A stretch of DNA of 64,000 bases from Shewanella saliphila (lineage in GTDB: Bacteria; Pseudomonadota; Gammaproteobacteria; Enterobacterales; Shewanellaceae): the NCBI RefSeq assembly GCF_014648295.1, contig NZ_BMQV01000004.1, positions 94,628 through 158,627 on the forward strand, in the 5' to 3' direction. The notes beneath the pieces are model-generated. The model did no database searches. It saw only the letters and a list, made by a program, of their open reading frames with translations, and had not been told where the DNA came from. Below are positions 21,573 to 31,590 of the stretch, piece by piece (the first letter of the stretch is position 1; every line of letters starts with the position of its first letter). Both the position numbers and the translations under genes were made by a program.

Positions 21573-24149
21573 TTAATTGGCTAGTTTTTTTAGCTCATAC
21601 AATAAGTCCAATGCCTGCTTAGGTGTAAAATCATCAGGGTTTATTTGTGCTAGCTTATCCATGGCAGGCAAAGGTTCCGGCATCGGCGCAAGTAAATTCA
21701 TGCTCACCTGACTTGGTGCTTGTTCTGCAGCTGTTATATCGCGATTTTCGAGTTGATGCAGCTTATGCTTGGCAGCCTTAATGACTTGATTTGGTACACC
21801 GGCTAATGCGGCAACTTGTAAACCATAACTCTTACTGGCAGCGCCCTCTTGAACCGCATGCATAAAGGCAATGGTATCGTCATGCTCAATCGCATCTAAG
21901 TGAACATTCACTACCGCGGGTAATATTTCAGGTAATTGGGTGAGCTCAAAATAATGGGTCGCAAATAAGGTCAAAGCACTGACTTGTTTGGCAAGATATT
22001 CTGCAGCAGACCATGCTAGCGATAAACCATCATAGGTTGAGGTTCCTCGGCCAATTTCATCCATTAACACTAAGCTATTGGCGGTGGCATTATGCAAAAT
22101 ATTGGCGGTTTCGGTCATCTCGACCATAAAGGTTGAGCGACCCGATGCTAGATCGTCAGATGCGCCAATACGAGTAAATATTCGATCGATTTCGCCAATT
22201 TGTGCAGCATCAGCAGGCACAAAACAACCAATGTGCGCCATTAAGGTGATAAGTGCTACTTGACGCATGTAAGTCGACTTACCGCCCATATTAGGACCGG
22301 TCACAATTAACATTTTACGTTGTGGGGTTAGGCTTACAGGGTTGGCAATAAAGGCGGATTGACTGACCTGTTCAACGACAGGGTGACGACCTGCATCGAT
22401 ATGAATTCCGATATCGTTTGTCATCTGTGGGCATTGATAATTGAGCGTTTCTGCACGCTCAGCAAAATTGCTCAAAACATCTAACTGCGCGGCAGCGGTT
22501 GCAAAACTTTGTAACTCTTGCAATTTAGGTAACAGTAAATCAAATAATTGTTCCCATAACTGTTTTTCTAACGCGAGCGCTTTACCTTGGCTCGAAAGCA
22601 CTTTTTCTTCATACTCTTTAAGCTCTGGAGTGATGTAGCGCTCTGTGCCTTTTAATGTTTGGCGACGTTGGTAGCTTAAAGGCACTTTATCAGCTTGTAA
22701 GCGGCTGACTTCAATGTAATAACCATGCACGCGGTTATAGCCCACTTTTAGGGTACTGATACCTGTTTGCAGTTTTTCGCGGGCTTCTAGTTCAACCAAA
22801 TAATCACTCGCGCCTTCGCTCAATTTCCGCCACTCATCTAACTCGGCATGGTAACCGCTTTTAATTACACCGCCATCGCGAATTAACATCGGCGGGTTAT
22901 CGACAATCGCGCGCTCGAGTAGGTCGTGCTGCTCAGGAAACTCGCCCAACTGCGTCGCTAATGTCATCATTTGTGGTTGTTGGCATTGAGACAATGTTTG
23001 CTGAACAGAGGGCAATAATGCTAACGCTTGCTTTAAGCGTGAAAAATCGCGTGGTCTGGCGCTGCGCAGGGCGAGACGAGCCATAATTCGTTCAATATCG
23101 CCCAAGCTTTTTAGTTGCTCATGCAGAGTATGGTAAAGGTCGTTTTCAATTAACTCATTGACCGCACCGTGGCGTAATTGAACAGCTTGGCGATCGCGAA
23201 GTGGTTCGTGGATCCAGCGCTGCAGCATGCGGCTGCCCATAGGCGTTGCCGTATTATCGAGTACCCAAGCAAGGGTGTTGTCGCGTCCACCTGATAAATT
23301 TTGAGTTAATTCTAAATTACGACGCGTCGCAGCATCTAAAATAATTGATTCAGATTGATTAAAGCGCACAATTGAATTGATGTGCGGCAAGGCCATTTTT
23401 TGGGTGTCTTTAACATATTGCATTAAACAGCCTGCAGCTTGTAATGCTAATCGCGCATCGCTTATGCCAAAGCCATGTAAATCTTTGGTGCCAAATTGGT
23501 TGAGCAATAAATTGACGCAGGTGTCGTAATCAAACTCCCATTCAGGTCGGCGGCGAATACCTTTCATGTGATTGATTAATAACATGTCGGTAAAATCTTC
23601 GCTGTACAGTAACTCAGCTGGGTGGGTGCGTTGCAACTCGGCTTCTAATGCTTCGCGTGTTGGCAGCTCGGCAATGACAAAACGTCCAGATGAGATATCC
23701 AGTGTGGCATAGCCAAAACCACTTTTACCTTGATAAAGCGCGGCAAGTAGGTTGTCTTGTTTTTCTTGTAATAGTGCTTCATCGGTTAATGTGCCAGGGG
23801 TAACAATGCGCACAACTTGACGCTCAACTGGGCCTTTTGAAGTCGCTGGGTCGCCAATTTGTTCACAAATAGCCACAGACTGACCGATTTGAACCAATTT
23901 AGCTAAATAGCCTTCAACGGCATGGTAAGGAATACCGGCCATTGGGATTGGGTCGCCACCACTTTTACCTCGAGCGGTTAATGAAATACCCAGCAGTTCA
24001 GAGGCTTTTTTGGCATCATCATAAAATAACTCGTAAAAATCTCCCATTCGATAGAACAGCAACATCTCAGCATGAGCGGCTTTTAAGCTCAAATATTGTC
24101 GCATCATCGGGGTATGTTTTTCTAAATCGCTGGTATCAATTACAGTCAT
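21573..24149 (-). CDS. mutS: DNA mismatch repair protein MutS
   Basis: Recognises mismatches and small loops and recruits MutL. 858 residues, full length. The mismatch-wedge motif FYELF is in [14 protein letters not shown] near residues 36-40. The core, clamp and ATPase domains follow, with Walker [14 protein letters not shown], the [14 protein letters not shown] signature and Walker [17 protein letters not shown], then a C-terminal helix-turn-helix region. No lesion is seen, so mismatch repair looks intact next to a broken recA. Start ATG 24149 with GAAGAG upstream. Confidence 0.97.
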   Translation of the reverse strand: MTVIDTSDLEKHTPMMRQYLSLKAAHAEMLLFYRMGDFYELFYDDAKKASELLGISLTARGKSGGDPIPMAGIPYHAVEGYLAKLVQIGQSVAICEQIGDPATSKGPVERQVVRIVTPGTLTDEALLQEKQDNLLAALYQGKSGFGYATLDISSGRFVIAELPTREALEAELQRTHPAELLYSEDFTDMLLINHMKGIRRRPEWEFDYDTCVNLLLNQFGTKDLHGFGISDARLALQAAGCLMQYVKDTQKMALPHINSIVRFNQSESIILDAATRRNLELTQNLSGGRDNTLAWVLDNTATPMGSRMLQRWIHEPLRDRQAVQLRHGAVNELIENDLYHTLHEQLKSLGDIERIMARLALRSARPRDFSRLKQALALLPSVQQTLSQCQQPQMMTLATQLGEFPEQHDLLERAIVDNPPMLIRDGGVIKSGYHAELDEWRKLSEGASDYLVELEAREKLQTGISTLKVGYNRVHGYYIEVSRLQADKVPLSYQRRQTLKGTERYITPELKEYEEKVLSSQGKALALEKQLWEQLFDLLLPKLQELQSFATAAAQLDVLSNFAERAETLNYQCPQMTNDIGIHIDAGRHPVVEQVSQSAFIANPVSLTPQRKMLIVTGPNMGGKSTYMRQVALITLMAHIGCFVPADAAQIGEIDRIFTRIGASDDLASGRSTFMVEMTETANILHNATANSLVLMDEIGRGTSTYDGLSLAWSAAEYLAKQVSALTLFATHYFELTQLPEILPAVVNVHLDAIEHDDTIAFMHAVQEGAASKSYGLQVAALAGVPNQVIKAAKHKLHQLENRDITAAEQAPSQVSMNLLAPMPEPLPAMDKLAQINPDDFTPKQALDLLYELKKLAN

Positions 24150-24323
24150 TATGGACTCTTCACTCTATCAATCTTGGGGCACGAAACTTTATGGCGTTAA
24201 TCTTAACAATTTTTATCTTCGGGGTATAAATCAATTCATAATAAAAATTGCCGGTTGGGTAAAATGTTGATGTCAAAAGGCAAATTAACTTGAAATAAAA
24301 AAAATTACCATCAGCACTTGATA

Positions 24324-24339
24324 CTGTATGACTATACAG
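24324..24339 (+). promoter_or_regulatory. LexA (SOS) box upstream of recA
   Basis: CTGTATGACTATACAG fits CTGT-N8-ACAG perfectly, 96 bp before the recA ATG. It shows that the control region of the damaged recA is still intact. Confidence 0.85.
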
Positions 24340-24434
24340 TATACTGATGAACATATTGAGATGAGTTACAACATTTCACCTAAATACAAAACGCATTTTA
24401 CTAAACGTATTGAATGCCTTAAGAGGGTTTTACA

Positions 24435-25309
<875 letters not shown>

Positions 25310-25343
25310 TCTAGGCTTGCCTAGTATATAAACCCATCAGCTG

Positions 25344-25385
25344 AAAAGTCGTGGTTGCGTTTGTTACGCGCCGCGACTTTTTTGT
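25344..25385 (+). terminator. Terminator after recA
   Basis: The long stem AAAAGTCGTGG / CCGCGACTTTT (with a G-T pair) and an inner stem is followed by a T-rich tract, 35 bp after the recA stop. Confidence 0.8.
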
Positions 25386-25479
25386 TTTGGAACCAGGCAA
25401 AAGTTACATCATTTTGATGAGCAAGAAATAGAGCAAGCCCAGATCTGGCAAAGCACACTGCTATTTAAACGACTAACAT

Positions 25480-25790
25480 TATGCCGTTAGTTTGACTAAT
25501 AATCACATCAATAAAGGCCATGGAAGTGCGCGAACCTAGCAAGCTTTGGCTCAAAGAGGTTTGGTTAAAAAAGGTTTGGCTAAAGAGACAATGAAACCGC
25601 CATTAATAACGCGATTGTGATTGGTTTGAGCCGTGTATATCAAAAGCCACAAAAAATACGGCCTATTAACTGTAGATAATAACAAAGAAAAATCCCTTGG
25701 TATTCGTCTTCTCATTGGGCAAAGTGTTAGTTTGAACATCTTGCTTATGTCTTTAGCTATGATCCCTACACGTTAGATATAAAGCGCTAA
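25480..25790 (+). pseudogene. recX: Degraded recX (RecA regulator) remnant
   Basis: RecX-like pieces appear in order but in different frames. From 25480: YAVSLTNNHINKGHGSAR, a TAG, then QALAQRGLVKKGLAKET (the RecX INKGYGPxRIxxxLxxKGI region). Then DWFE from about 25620. Then KYG followed by NNKEKSLGIRLLIGQ (about 25657-25725), matching the RecX KYG...K..RFLLYRG region. Last, EHLAYVFSYDPYT ending at the TAA at 25790. At least one in-frame stop and three frame changes are needed. The N-terminal third is not recognisable. RecX normally inhibits RecA filaments and sits between recA and alaS. Call based on motif order, position and length; no alignment was run. Confidence 0.7.
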
Positions 25791-26029
25791 CGCCTTAAGA
25801 TGACTCAAGTCATCTCTAATAAGCCTCCTTAATAACATTGTTGATGCTAATAATCGCGCTATTGCGGCATTTATGCGATAAAACTATTGAGCAATTATCG
25901 TTTTTTGCTCAGATGATAATCGGTTTACTCGTCTCGCTTATTCCCTTAAATTCAGTATATAATGCCTTCATTTACTGGCTTGCGTGTCAAGCTGGGTATT
26001 TTTGTATTCTTCTATTTCAGGGCCATTTC

Positions 26030-28654
26030 ATGTTTCAGACTACAGCAGAGTTAAGAAGTGCTTTTTTAAAGTATTTTGAAGATAACGGACATCAGGTTGT
26101 TGATAGCAGCTCACTCGTTCCCACTAACGACCCAACACTGTTATTTACCAATGCGGGTATGAACCAGTTTAAAGATGTGTTCCTAGGCATGGACAAGCGT
26201 AATTACACACGCGCAACCACATCTCAGCGCTGTGTGCGCGCAGGTGGTAAGCACAATGATTTAGATAACGTGGGTTATACCGCACGTCACCACACTTTTT
26301 TTGAAATGCTAGGTAACTTCAGTTTTGGTGATTACTTTAAAGAAGACGCCATTCGTTTTGCATGGACCTTTTTAACTGAAACCCTAAAACTGCCAAAAGA
26401 GCGTCTATGCGTCACTATCTATGAAACAGACGATGAAGCGTATGATATCTGGACTCAAAAAATTGGTATTGCTCCTGAAAACATGATCCGTATTGGTGAC
26501 AATAAAGGTGCAGCTTACGCATCAGATAACTTCTGGCAGATGGGTGATACCGGTCCTTGTGGTCCATGCAGTGAAATTTTCTATGATCATGGCGATCACA
26601 TCTGGGGAGGCCGTCCTGGTACTCCTGAAGAAGATGGCGATCGTTTTATTGAAATTTGGAACATCGTATTTATGCAATATAACCGTCAAGCCGACGGTGA
26701 AATGCTGCCTTTACCTAAGCCTTCTGTGGATACCGGTATGGGGATTGAGCGTATTGCTGCCATTATGCAAGGTGTACATTCAAACTACGAGATCGATATC
26801 TTTAAGCAATTAATTGCTAAAGCTGCAGAGATTATTGGCGTATCTGATTTAGAAAATAAATCACTACGCGTTATTGCTGACCATATCCGTTCATGTGCAT
26901 TTTTGGTTGCTGACGGTGTTATGCCATCAAACGAAGGTCGCGGATATGTACTACGTCGTATTATTCGCCGCGCAGTACGTCATGGTAATAAGTTAGGTGC
27001 TAACGATGCATTTTTCTACAAGTTAGTGCCGACGCTCATTAGCGTGATGGGCGATGCAGCTAACGGCTTAAAAGCCATGCAAGCTATCGTTGAAAAAGCA
27101 TTAAAAGCCGAAGAAGAGCAATTTGCCCGCACCCTTGAGCGTGGCTTGGTTATTCTAGATGGCGCGTTAAACGGTCTTAAAGGCGACACCTTAGACGGTG
27201 AAACCGTCTTTAAATTGTATGACACTTATGGTTTCCCTGTTGACTTGACCGCTGATGTTTGTCGCGAACGTGACATTAATGTTGATGAAGCCGGCTTTGA
27301 AGCCGCAATGGCCGAACAAAGAAGCCGTGCACAAGCGGCGGGTAACTTTGGTGCAGATTACAACAGCAATTTAATCATTGATGCTGAAACCCAATTTTGT
27401 GGATATAGCGAGTTAACAGGTGAGTCGACTGTGACAGGGTTATATGTTGATGGCAAAGCGGTAGAAAGCGTCGCCGCGGGTCAAAAAGCCATTGTTGTGT
27501 TAGCCAATACCCCATTTTATGCTGAGTCAGGCGGGCAGGTTGGTGACAAAGGTGTGTTAAGCACACAAGGTATTGAATTTACCGTTAACGACACTCAAAA
27601 ATTTGGTCAAGCTACCGGTCATCAAGGTGAATTAGCTCAAGGACAATTAGTTGTCGGCCAAAGCTTATCTGCGCAAGTGGATAAAAAATTACGTCACCGC
27701 ACTCAATTAAACCATTCTGTGACTCACTTATTGCACGCTGCACTGCGTCAGGTATTAGGCTCTCACGTGACGCAAAAGGGCTCATTAGTGAATCCAGAGC
27801 GTTTACGATTTGACTTTTCACACTTTGAAGCCGTTAAGCCATCTGAGTTGAAAACGATTGAAGATCTTGTAAATACTCAAATTCGTCGTAACCATCAGTT
27901 AAAAACGGCTGAAATGGCCATTGATGAAGCCAAAGAAAAGGGCGCGATGGCGCTATTTGGTGAAAAGTACGATGACCAAGTCCGCGTAGTCACAATGGGC
28001 GACTTCTCTATCGAGCTGTGTGGTGGTACTCATGTTGGCCGCACAGGTGATATTGGATTATTTAAAATCACATCAGAAGGCGGTATTGCTGCCGGCGTTC
28101 GCCGTATTGAAGCTGTTACCGGTGCTGCGGCAATGAGTTATGTTGCCGAGCAACAAGCTATGCTAGATGAAGCTGCGCAGTTACTAAAATCTGACAACGC
28201 ATCAGTGGTGGCTAAGTTAAAAGCCCAGCTTGATAAAGTGAAACAGCTTGAGAAAGACTTATCGCAACTTAAAGATAAGTTAGCCGCTGCAGCAAGTGCA
28301 GATATGGCCGGTGATGCTATTGATGTGAATGGCGTGAAAGTGCTGGTTAAAATGATGGAAGGTGTAGACCCTGGTTCATTACGCGGTTTACAAGATGAGT
28401 TAAAGCAAAAGCTTAAATCAGCCATTATTGTGCTTGGCACCGCGAGAGACGGCAAAGTAAACCTGATTGCGGGTGTGAGCAATGACTTAACTAAGCAAGT
28501 TAAAGCGGGTGAGTTAGTTGCAATGGTTGCTCAGCAGGTGGGTGGTAAAGGTGGTGGACGTCCTGATATGGCGCAAGCTGGCGGTACTCAACCTGAAAAT
28601 CTAGCCGCTGCATTAGCATCTGTTGAACCATGGATTTCTGAGCGCTTGAGCTAA
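26030..28654 (+). CDS. alaS: Alanine--tRNA ligase
   Basis: Class II aminoacyl-tRNA synthetase, 874 residues from ATG 26030 ([16 protein letters not shown]). Aminoacylation domain with [16 protein letters not shown] and [17 protein letters not shown]; editing domain with [12 protein letters not shown] and the zinc ligand motif [12 protein letters not shown]-terminal coiled coil and DHHA1 domain with [15 protein letters not shown]. An upstream in-frame extension to 25838 is not part of the protein: it is non-conserved and holds a TATAAT -10 element (25958-25963). It is intact, in contrast with recA and recX upstream. Confidence 0.96.
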   Translation: MFQTTAELRSAFLKYFEDNGHQVVDSSSLVPTNDPTLLFTNAGMNQFKDVFLGMDKRNYTRATTSQRCVRAGGKHNDLDNVGYTARHHTFFEMLGNFSFGDYFKEDAIRFAWTFLTETLKLPKERLCVTIYETDDEAYDIWTQKIGIAPENMIRIGDNKGAAYASDNFWQMGDTGPCGPCSEIFYDHGDHIWGGRPGTPEEDGDRFIEIWNIVFMQYNRQADGEMLPLPKPSVDTGMGIERIAAIMQGVHSNYEIDIFKQLIAKAAEIIGVSDLENKSLRVIADHIRSCAFLVADGVMPSNEGRGYVLRRIIRRAVRHGNKLGANDAFFYKLVPTLISVMGDAANGLKAMQAIVEKALKAEEEQFARTLERGLVILDGALNGLKGDTLDGETVFKLYDTYGFPVDLTADVCRERDINVDEAGFEAAMAEQRSRAQAAGNFGADYNSNLIIDAETQFCGYSELTGESTVTGLYVDGKAVESVAAGQKAIVVLANTPFYAESGGQVGDKGVLSTQGIEFTVNDTQKFGQATGHQGELAQGQLVVGQSLSAQVDKKLRHRTQLNHSVTHLLHAALRQVLGSHVTQKGSLVNPERLRFDFSHFEAVKPSELKTIEDLVNTQIRRNHQLKTAEMAIDEAKEKGAMALFGEKYDDQVRVVTMGDFSIELCGGTHVGRTGDIGLFKITSEGGIAAGVRRIEAVTGAAAMSYVAEQQAMLDEAAQLLKSDNASVVAKLKAQLDKVKQLEKDLSQLKDKLAAAASADMAGDAIDVNGVKVLVKMMEGVDPGSLRGLQDELKQKLKSAIIVLGTARDGKVNLIAGVSNDLTKQVKAGELVAMVAQQVGGKGGGRPDMAQAGGTQPENLAAALASVEPWISERLS

Positions 28655-28682
28655 TTTATTCATGATTTCATGATTTAGTCGA

Positions 28683-28728
28683 CACTTAAGTTATAAAGTC
28701 TATGATATTCAACTTTATAACTTGAGTG
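28683..28728. repeat. 17-bp inverted repeat in the alaS-csrA gap
   Basis: CACTTAAGTTATAAAGT (28683-28699) and 28712-28728 are reverse complements at 16 of 17 positions, with a 12-nt loop. No T-run follows, so it is not a classical terminator, though it may act as one for alaS. The remaining gap to csrA (28729-29079) carries no gene that I can support; it presumably holds the csrA promoter region. Confidence 0.7.
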
Positions 28729-29079
28729 CGAACAGTAGATTTGGCATAGTGAAGTGACTCGCTAGCGGTAGAAGAGTTTGTTGAGCTTTGCACTAGTGTT
28801 AATTTAGCGTCTTTAGACTCCAGTGTTATATCGGATGTTTTGCGTTTGATTTTACTGTTTAGATTGATTTAACGACGTGATGATAAATGCGGCCTATTTA
28901 AAGTCGTCATGTATGAATAAATGGTTTATCGCCAAGATTTTAAGTTTTCCGAATAGATAATGCCTTATAAACCGACGTATTTTGAAATAGATACTATGAT
29001 TTTATTAAGAGCAGACATTATAATGAACGCATATTACGGACAAAGCGTGTTATGCAGATTGAACTAAAGGAGCAACCGA

Positions 29080-29277
29080 ATGCTAATTTTGACTCGTCGT
29101 GTAGGCGAAACATTAATGATTGGTGATGAAGTCACCGTTACGGTTTTAGGTGTTAAAGGTAACCAGGTACGTATTGGTGTTAATGCACCAAAAGAAGTGT
29201 CTGTTCACCGTGAAGAGATCTACCAACGTATTCAGTCTGAGAAGTCAGGTTCACCTTCTGAAGGTGGAAACTACTAA
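29080..29277 (+). CDS. csrA: Carbon storage regulator CsrA
   Basis: Dimeric RNA-binding protein that controls translation and stability of mRNAs by binding GGA motifs. 65 residues, standard: [15 protein letters not shown], the RNA-contact [23 protein letters not shown] (split across two strands), then [15 protein letters not shown] precedes the ATG. It lies downstream of alaS and upstream of tRNA-Ser/Arg as in other Shewanella. In relatives it is antagonised by RNAs under BarA-UvrY control; barA is at 4.1-6.9 kb. Confidence 0.97.
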   Translation: MLILTRRVGETLMIGDEVTVTVLGVKGNQVRIGVNAPKEVSVHREEIYQRIQSEKSGSPSEGGNY

Positions 29278-29305
29278 TTTCGGCCTATTTGTCCGATATA
29301 AACTA

Positions 29306-29329
29306 AGTCAGCATTTGCTGGCTTTTTTG
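29306..29329 (+). terminator. Terminator after csrA
   Basis: The 7-bp stem AGTCAGC / GCTGGCT (one G-T pair) with loop ATTT is followed by T6, 28 bp after csrA. Confidence 0.8.
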
Positions 29330-29484
29330 TTTTTTGGGCAAATAAGCCGTTTTAAAAAATCTTTCAAAATCATTTTTTAAAATAATATTCGCAAAAAAGA
29401 ATACAGTTTTCATGAGTATTTGAAGCTATTATCTCCAATGTGATTAAAAACAGTCCAAATGAAGTTAGGTTTCCTAAAAAGGGT

Positions 29485-29519
29485 TTGACTTATTTTCGTC
29501 AAACAGTAATATGTGCGCC
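29485..29519 (+). promoter_or_regulatory. tRNA cluster promoter with GC-rich discriminator
   Basis: TTGACT (29485-29490) and TAATAT (29507-29512) with a 16-bp spacer are followed by GTGCGCC. A GC-rich discriminator after a strong -10 is typical of stable-RNA promoters repressed by ppGpp. It lies 15 bp before the first tRNA-Ser. Confidence 0.75.
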
Positions 29520-29527
29520 AAGAAAAC

Positions 29528-29619
29528 GGAGAGGTGGCCGAGTGGCCGAAGGCGCTCCCCTGCTAAGGGAGTATGGGCTTTAAATCCCATCGAGGGTTCG
29601 AATCCCTCCTTCTCCGCCA
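29528..29619 (+). tRNA. tRNA-Ser (GCT), copy 1
   Basis: A 92-nt class II tRNA with long variable arm. The acceptor GGAGAGG pairs with CTTCTCC (one G-T), the anticodon loop is CTGCTAA (reads AGC/AGU), the T-loop is GGTTCGAATC, and CCA is encoded. It is identical to the copy at 29935. Confidence 0.97.
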
Positions 29620-29642
29620 TTTCTTACAATAGTTAAATCGAT

Positions 29643-29719
29643 GCGGATGTAGCTCAGCTGGATAGAGTACCTGGCTACGAACCAGGCGGTCGGAGGTTCG
29701 AATCCTCCCATCCGCACCA
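29643..29719 (+). tRNA. tRNA-Arg (ACG), copy 1
   Basis: A 77-nt tRNA with acceptor GCGGATG / CATCCGC, anticodon loop CTACGAA (ACG, expected to be deaminated to ICG and read CGU/CGC/CGA), TTCGAATC T-loop and encoded CCA. It differs from the other three Arg copies in compensating acceptor-stem bases. Confidence 0.97.
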
Positions 29720-29746
29720 TTTACTGTTGATGTGATAAATATGAAT

Positions 29747-29823
29747 GCGCGTGTAGCTCAGCTGGATAGAGTACCTGGCTACGAACCAGGCGGTCGGAGG
29801 TTCGAATCCTCCCACGCGCACCA
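29747..29823 (+). tRNA. tRNA-Arg (ACG), copy 2
   Basis: 77 nt with acceptor GCGCGTG / CACGCGC. The body is identical to copies 3 and 4, with encoded CCA. Confidence 0.97.
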
Positions 29824-29850
29824 TTCATATTGCACCAAAACCCAAATTTC

Positions 29851-29927
29851 GCGCGTGTAGCTCAGCTGGATAGAGTACCTGGCTACGAACCAGGCGGTCG
29901 GAGGTTCGAATCCTCCCACGCGCACCA
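29851..29927 (+). tRNA. tRNA-Arg (ACG), copy 3
   Basis: 77 nt, same sequence as copy 2, with anticodon ACG and encoded CCA. Only 7 bp separate it from the next tRNA-Ser. Confidence 0.97.
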
Positions 29928-29934
29928 TTTTTGC

Positions 29935-30026
29935 GGAGAGGTGGCCGAGTGGCCGAAGGCGCTCCCCTGCTAAGGGAGTATGGGCTTTAAATCCCATCGA
30001 GGGTTCGAATCCCTCCTTCTCCGCCA
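29935..30026 (+). tRNA. tRNA-Ser (GCT), copy 2
   Basis: 92 nt and identical to copy 1 at 29528, consistent with tandem duplication of a Ser-Arg unit. Confidence 0.97.
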
Positions 30027-30093
30027 TTCATTATTTTATTTGTTAGCTATAATGGTTAACATAAAGTATTGAATGGCATGTTGTACCGATTTT

Positions 30094-30170
30094 GCGCGTG
30101 TAGCTCAGCTGGATAGAGTACCTGGCTACGAACCAGGCGGTCGGAGGTTCGAATCCTCCCACGCGCACCA
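30094..30170 (+). tRNA. tRNA-Arg (ACG), copy 4
   Basis: 77 nt, same as copies 2 and 3. It is the last gene of the cluster, with the terminator 6 bp downstream. Confidence 0.97.
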
Positions 30171-30176
30171 TAATAG

Positions 30177-30208
30177 AAACGCCCTGTATAATTACAGGGC
30201 GTTTTTTT
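30177..30208 (+). terminator. Terminator of the tRNA cluster
   Basis: The perfect 12-bp stem AAACGCCCTGTA / TACAGGGCGTTT with tetraloop TAAT is followed by more T residues. It marks the end of the six-tRNA transcript. Confidence 0.92.
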
Positions 30209-30238
30209 ATGGACAAAACGTAGAACCTCCTGCATTAA

Positions 30239-30574
30239 TTAATCTACAGCTGTTAACCCACTGTTGTAGCCTCACAGCCTTTGATTTACTTCTATTAAGT
30301 CACCAAAGTTAATCCACAGACGTTAATTCACAGACGTTAATTCACAGACGTTAATTCACAGACTTTAATTCACAGACTTTAACCCACTGTCGTAGCTTCA
30401 CAGCCTTTGATTTACTTCCATTAAGTCACTAACGTTAATCCACAGACGTTAACTCACTGTCGTAGCTTCACAGCCTTTGATTTACTTCCATTAAGTCACC
30501 AACGTTAATCCACAGACGTTAACTCACAGACTTTAATCCACTGTCGTTGATTCACTGCCGTTAACTCAGAACCG
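30239..30574. repeat. 24-unit, 14-bp-period tandem array with 70-bp higher-order repeat
   Basis: Reading from 30239 in steps of exactly 14 bp gives 24 consecutive units without a slip. The commonest form is TTAAtcCACAGACG, where positions 5-6 vary (TC, TT, CT, CC). Variant units recur in fixed order: TTAACCCACTGTCG, TAGCTTCACAGCCT, TTGATTTACTTCCA, TTAAGTCACCAACG, TTAATCCACAGACG. This five-unit block (70 bp) occurs at 30253, 30379 and 30449 with few changes. A run of four near-identical units (30323-30378) lies between the first two blocks. The period is not a multiple of three and no frame stays open, so it is not a coding repeat. It lies 30 bp after the tRNA terminator. Confidence 0.92.
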
Positions 30575-31334
30575 CAGCGCGGATATTAATATTCGCTATA
30601 TTCCTCTATATCAGTACACCTAGCACCGTCAACGTTGTTAATCCTGCGTTAGCCATTAGCGACATCTACTTAGCCACTTTAAAACGTCTACAAGTTCAGC
30701 TGTTATTTGTCATGGCTTTTAGCCTGGCTGGTCAGCTTAATGGTCGATCATGGCCATTTTTATCACTAGAAAGTTACAGAGTGAGATTGGTAAACGATAT
30801 CTATGTCTAAAAAGGGGCAATACATGATTGAAGTGTATTTATATTCATATAAAGTGAGTAAATAAACGGTTTTTTGTGTGGGGTGACGACTTATTTGCAC
30901 TATTTTATCATGTTGCTGAATAGTTAATTTTAACGATTTTATTATGTATTGTTAAAAAATGGCTTAAATATTATTGAATCTTCATTTTTTAGGTGATTAT
31001 TTTAAACTTTGTTAACCTGCACTGAGATTGGGCATTTATTTTGGTAAGACCAATTTACAAAGGGATAGTATTGTAACCGTTTTTTGTTTATATTTTGTGA
31101 CAAGATTTTGAGTTTAACGCGTTTAAATAAGCCGTTTTACTCAGATAAACCACGGTGTTGAATGACGTTTGATATGAATATTTGCGCTTGCTTAATTAGC
31201 TTGTCGTTAATGTGTGAGTCAATGTGAGATTGTTTTTTTAGATCAAACTGCGAAGTAAGCCTCTATAGTGCATTGATTTAAAACATATTCATCAAATCGG
31301 CTGATTTTAATTGTTTGATAAAAAGTGAGGAAAC
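30575..31334. other. Intergenic region upstream of oadG, no gene seen
   Basis: About 760 bp without a supportable frame on either strand. The distal half is very AT-rich and should hold the oadGAB promoter. A TGTGA half-site near 31096-31100 could belong to a CRP-type site, but no full palindrome was found. The proximal part just after the repeat array shows nothing recognisable. Confidence 0.5.
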
Positions 31335-31577
31335 ATGACATCGATATCTGAGCAATTATCGGATGCGCTGGGCATCATGATAATGGGCATGGGCTTAGTG
31401 TTTACTTTTTTAAGTATCTTAATCGTAGGTATTGGCATTGTCGCAAAGCTTTTTCCTGCACCAGTGGCGGATATTCCCGCACCGCAAGCACCTTCTAATA
31501 CAGCGGTAGCCACTCACTTAGATCCTAAGTTAGTTGCTGCAATCACCTCTGCGATACATCAATACCGCGCAAAATAA
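31335..31577 (+). CDS. oadG: Oxaloacetate decarboxylase gamma subunit
   Basis: Small membrane subunit (80 residues) of the Na+-pumping decarboxylase, anchoring the alpha to the beta subunit. One membrane helix at about residues 15-35 ([19 protein letters not shown]), then a Pro/Ala-rich linker and a C-terminal [17 protein letters not shown] typical of OadG. Its ATG follows GTGAGGAAAC. oadA starts 14 bp downstream. Confidence 0.93.
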   Translation: MTSISEQLSDALGIMIMGMGLVFTFLSILIVGIGIVAKLFPAPVADIPAPQAPSNTAVATHLDPKLVAAITSAIHQYRAK

Positions 31578-31590
31578 TTTTGGAGTCATT

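Noticed and set aside
25838..26029. N-terminal extension of alaS
   Set aside because: The extra 64 residues are hydrophobic, unlike AlaS, and contain the probable promoter. ATG 26030 matches the family start.
29779..30027. Minus-strand 82-residue reading frame
   Set aside because: It is the antisense translation of tRNA-Arg and tRNA-Ser genes, a well-known source of false proteins containing GFEPPTAW-like strings.
30073..30312. Plus-strand 79-residue reading frame
   Set aside because: It runs through the last tRNA-Arg, its terminator and the start of the repeat array, so it is not a gene.
30239..30574. CRISPR array
   Set aside because: Units are 14 bp with no spacers between them and no cas genes in the window, so the array is not a CRISPR.
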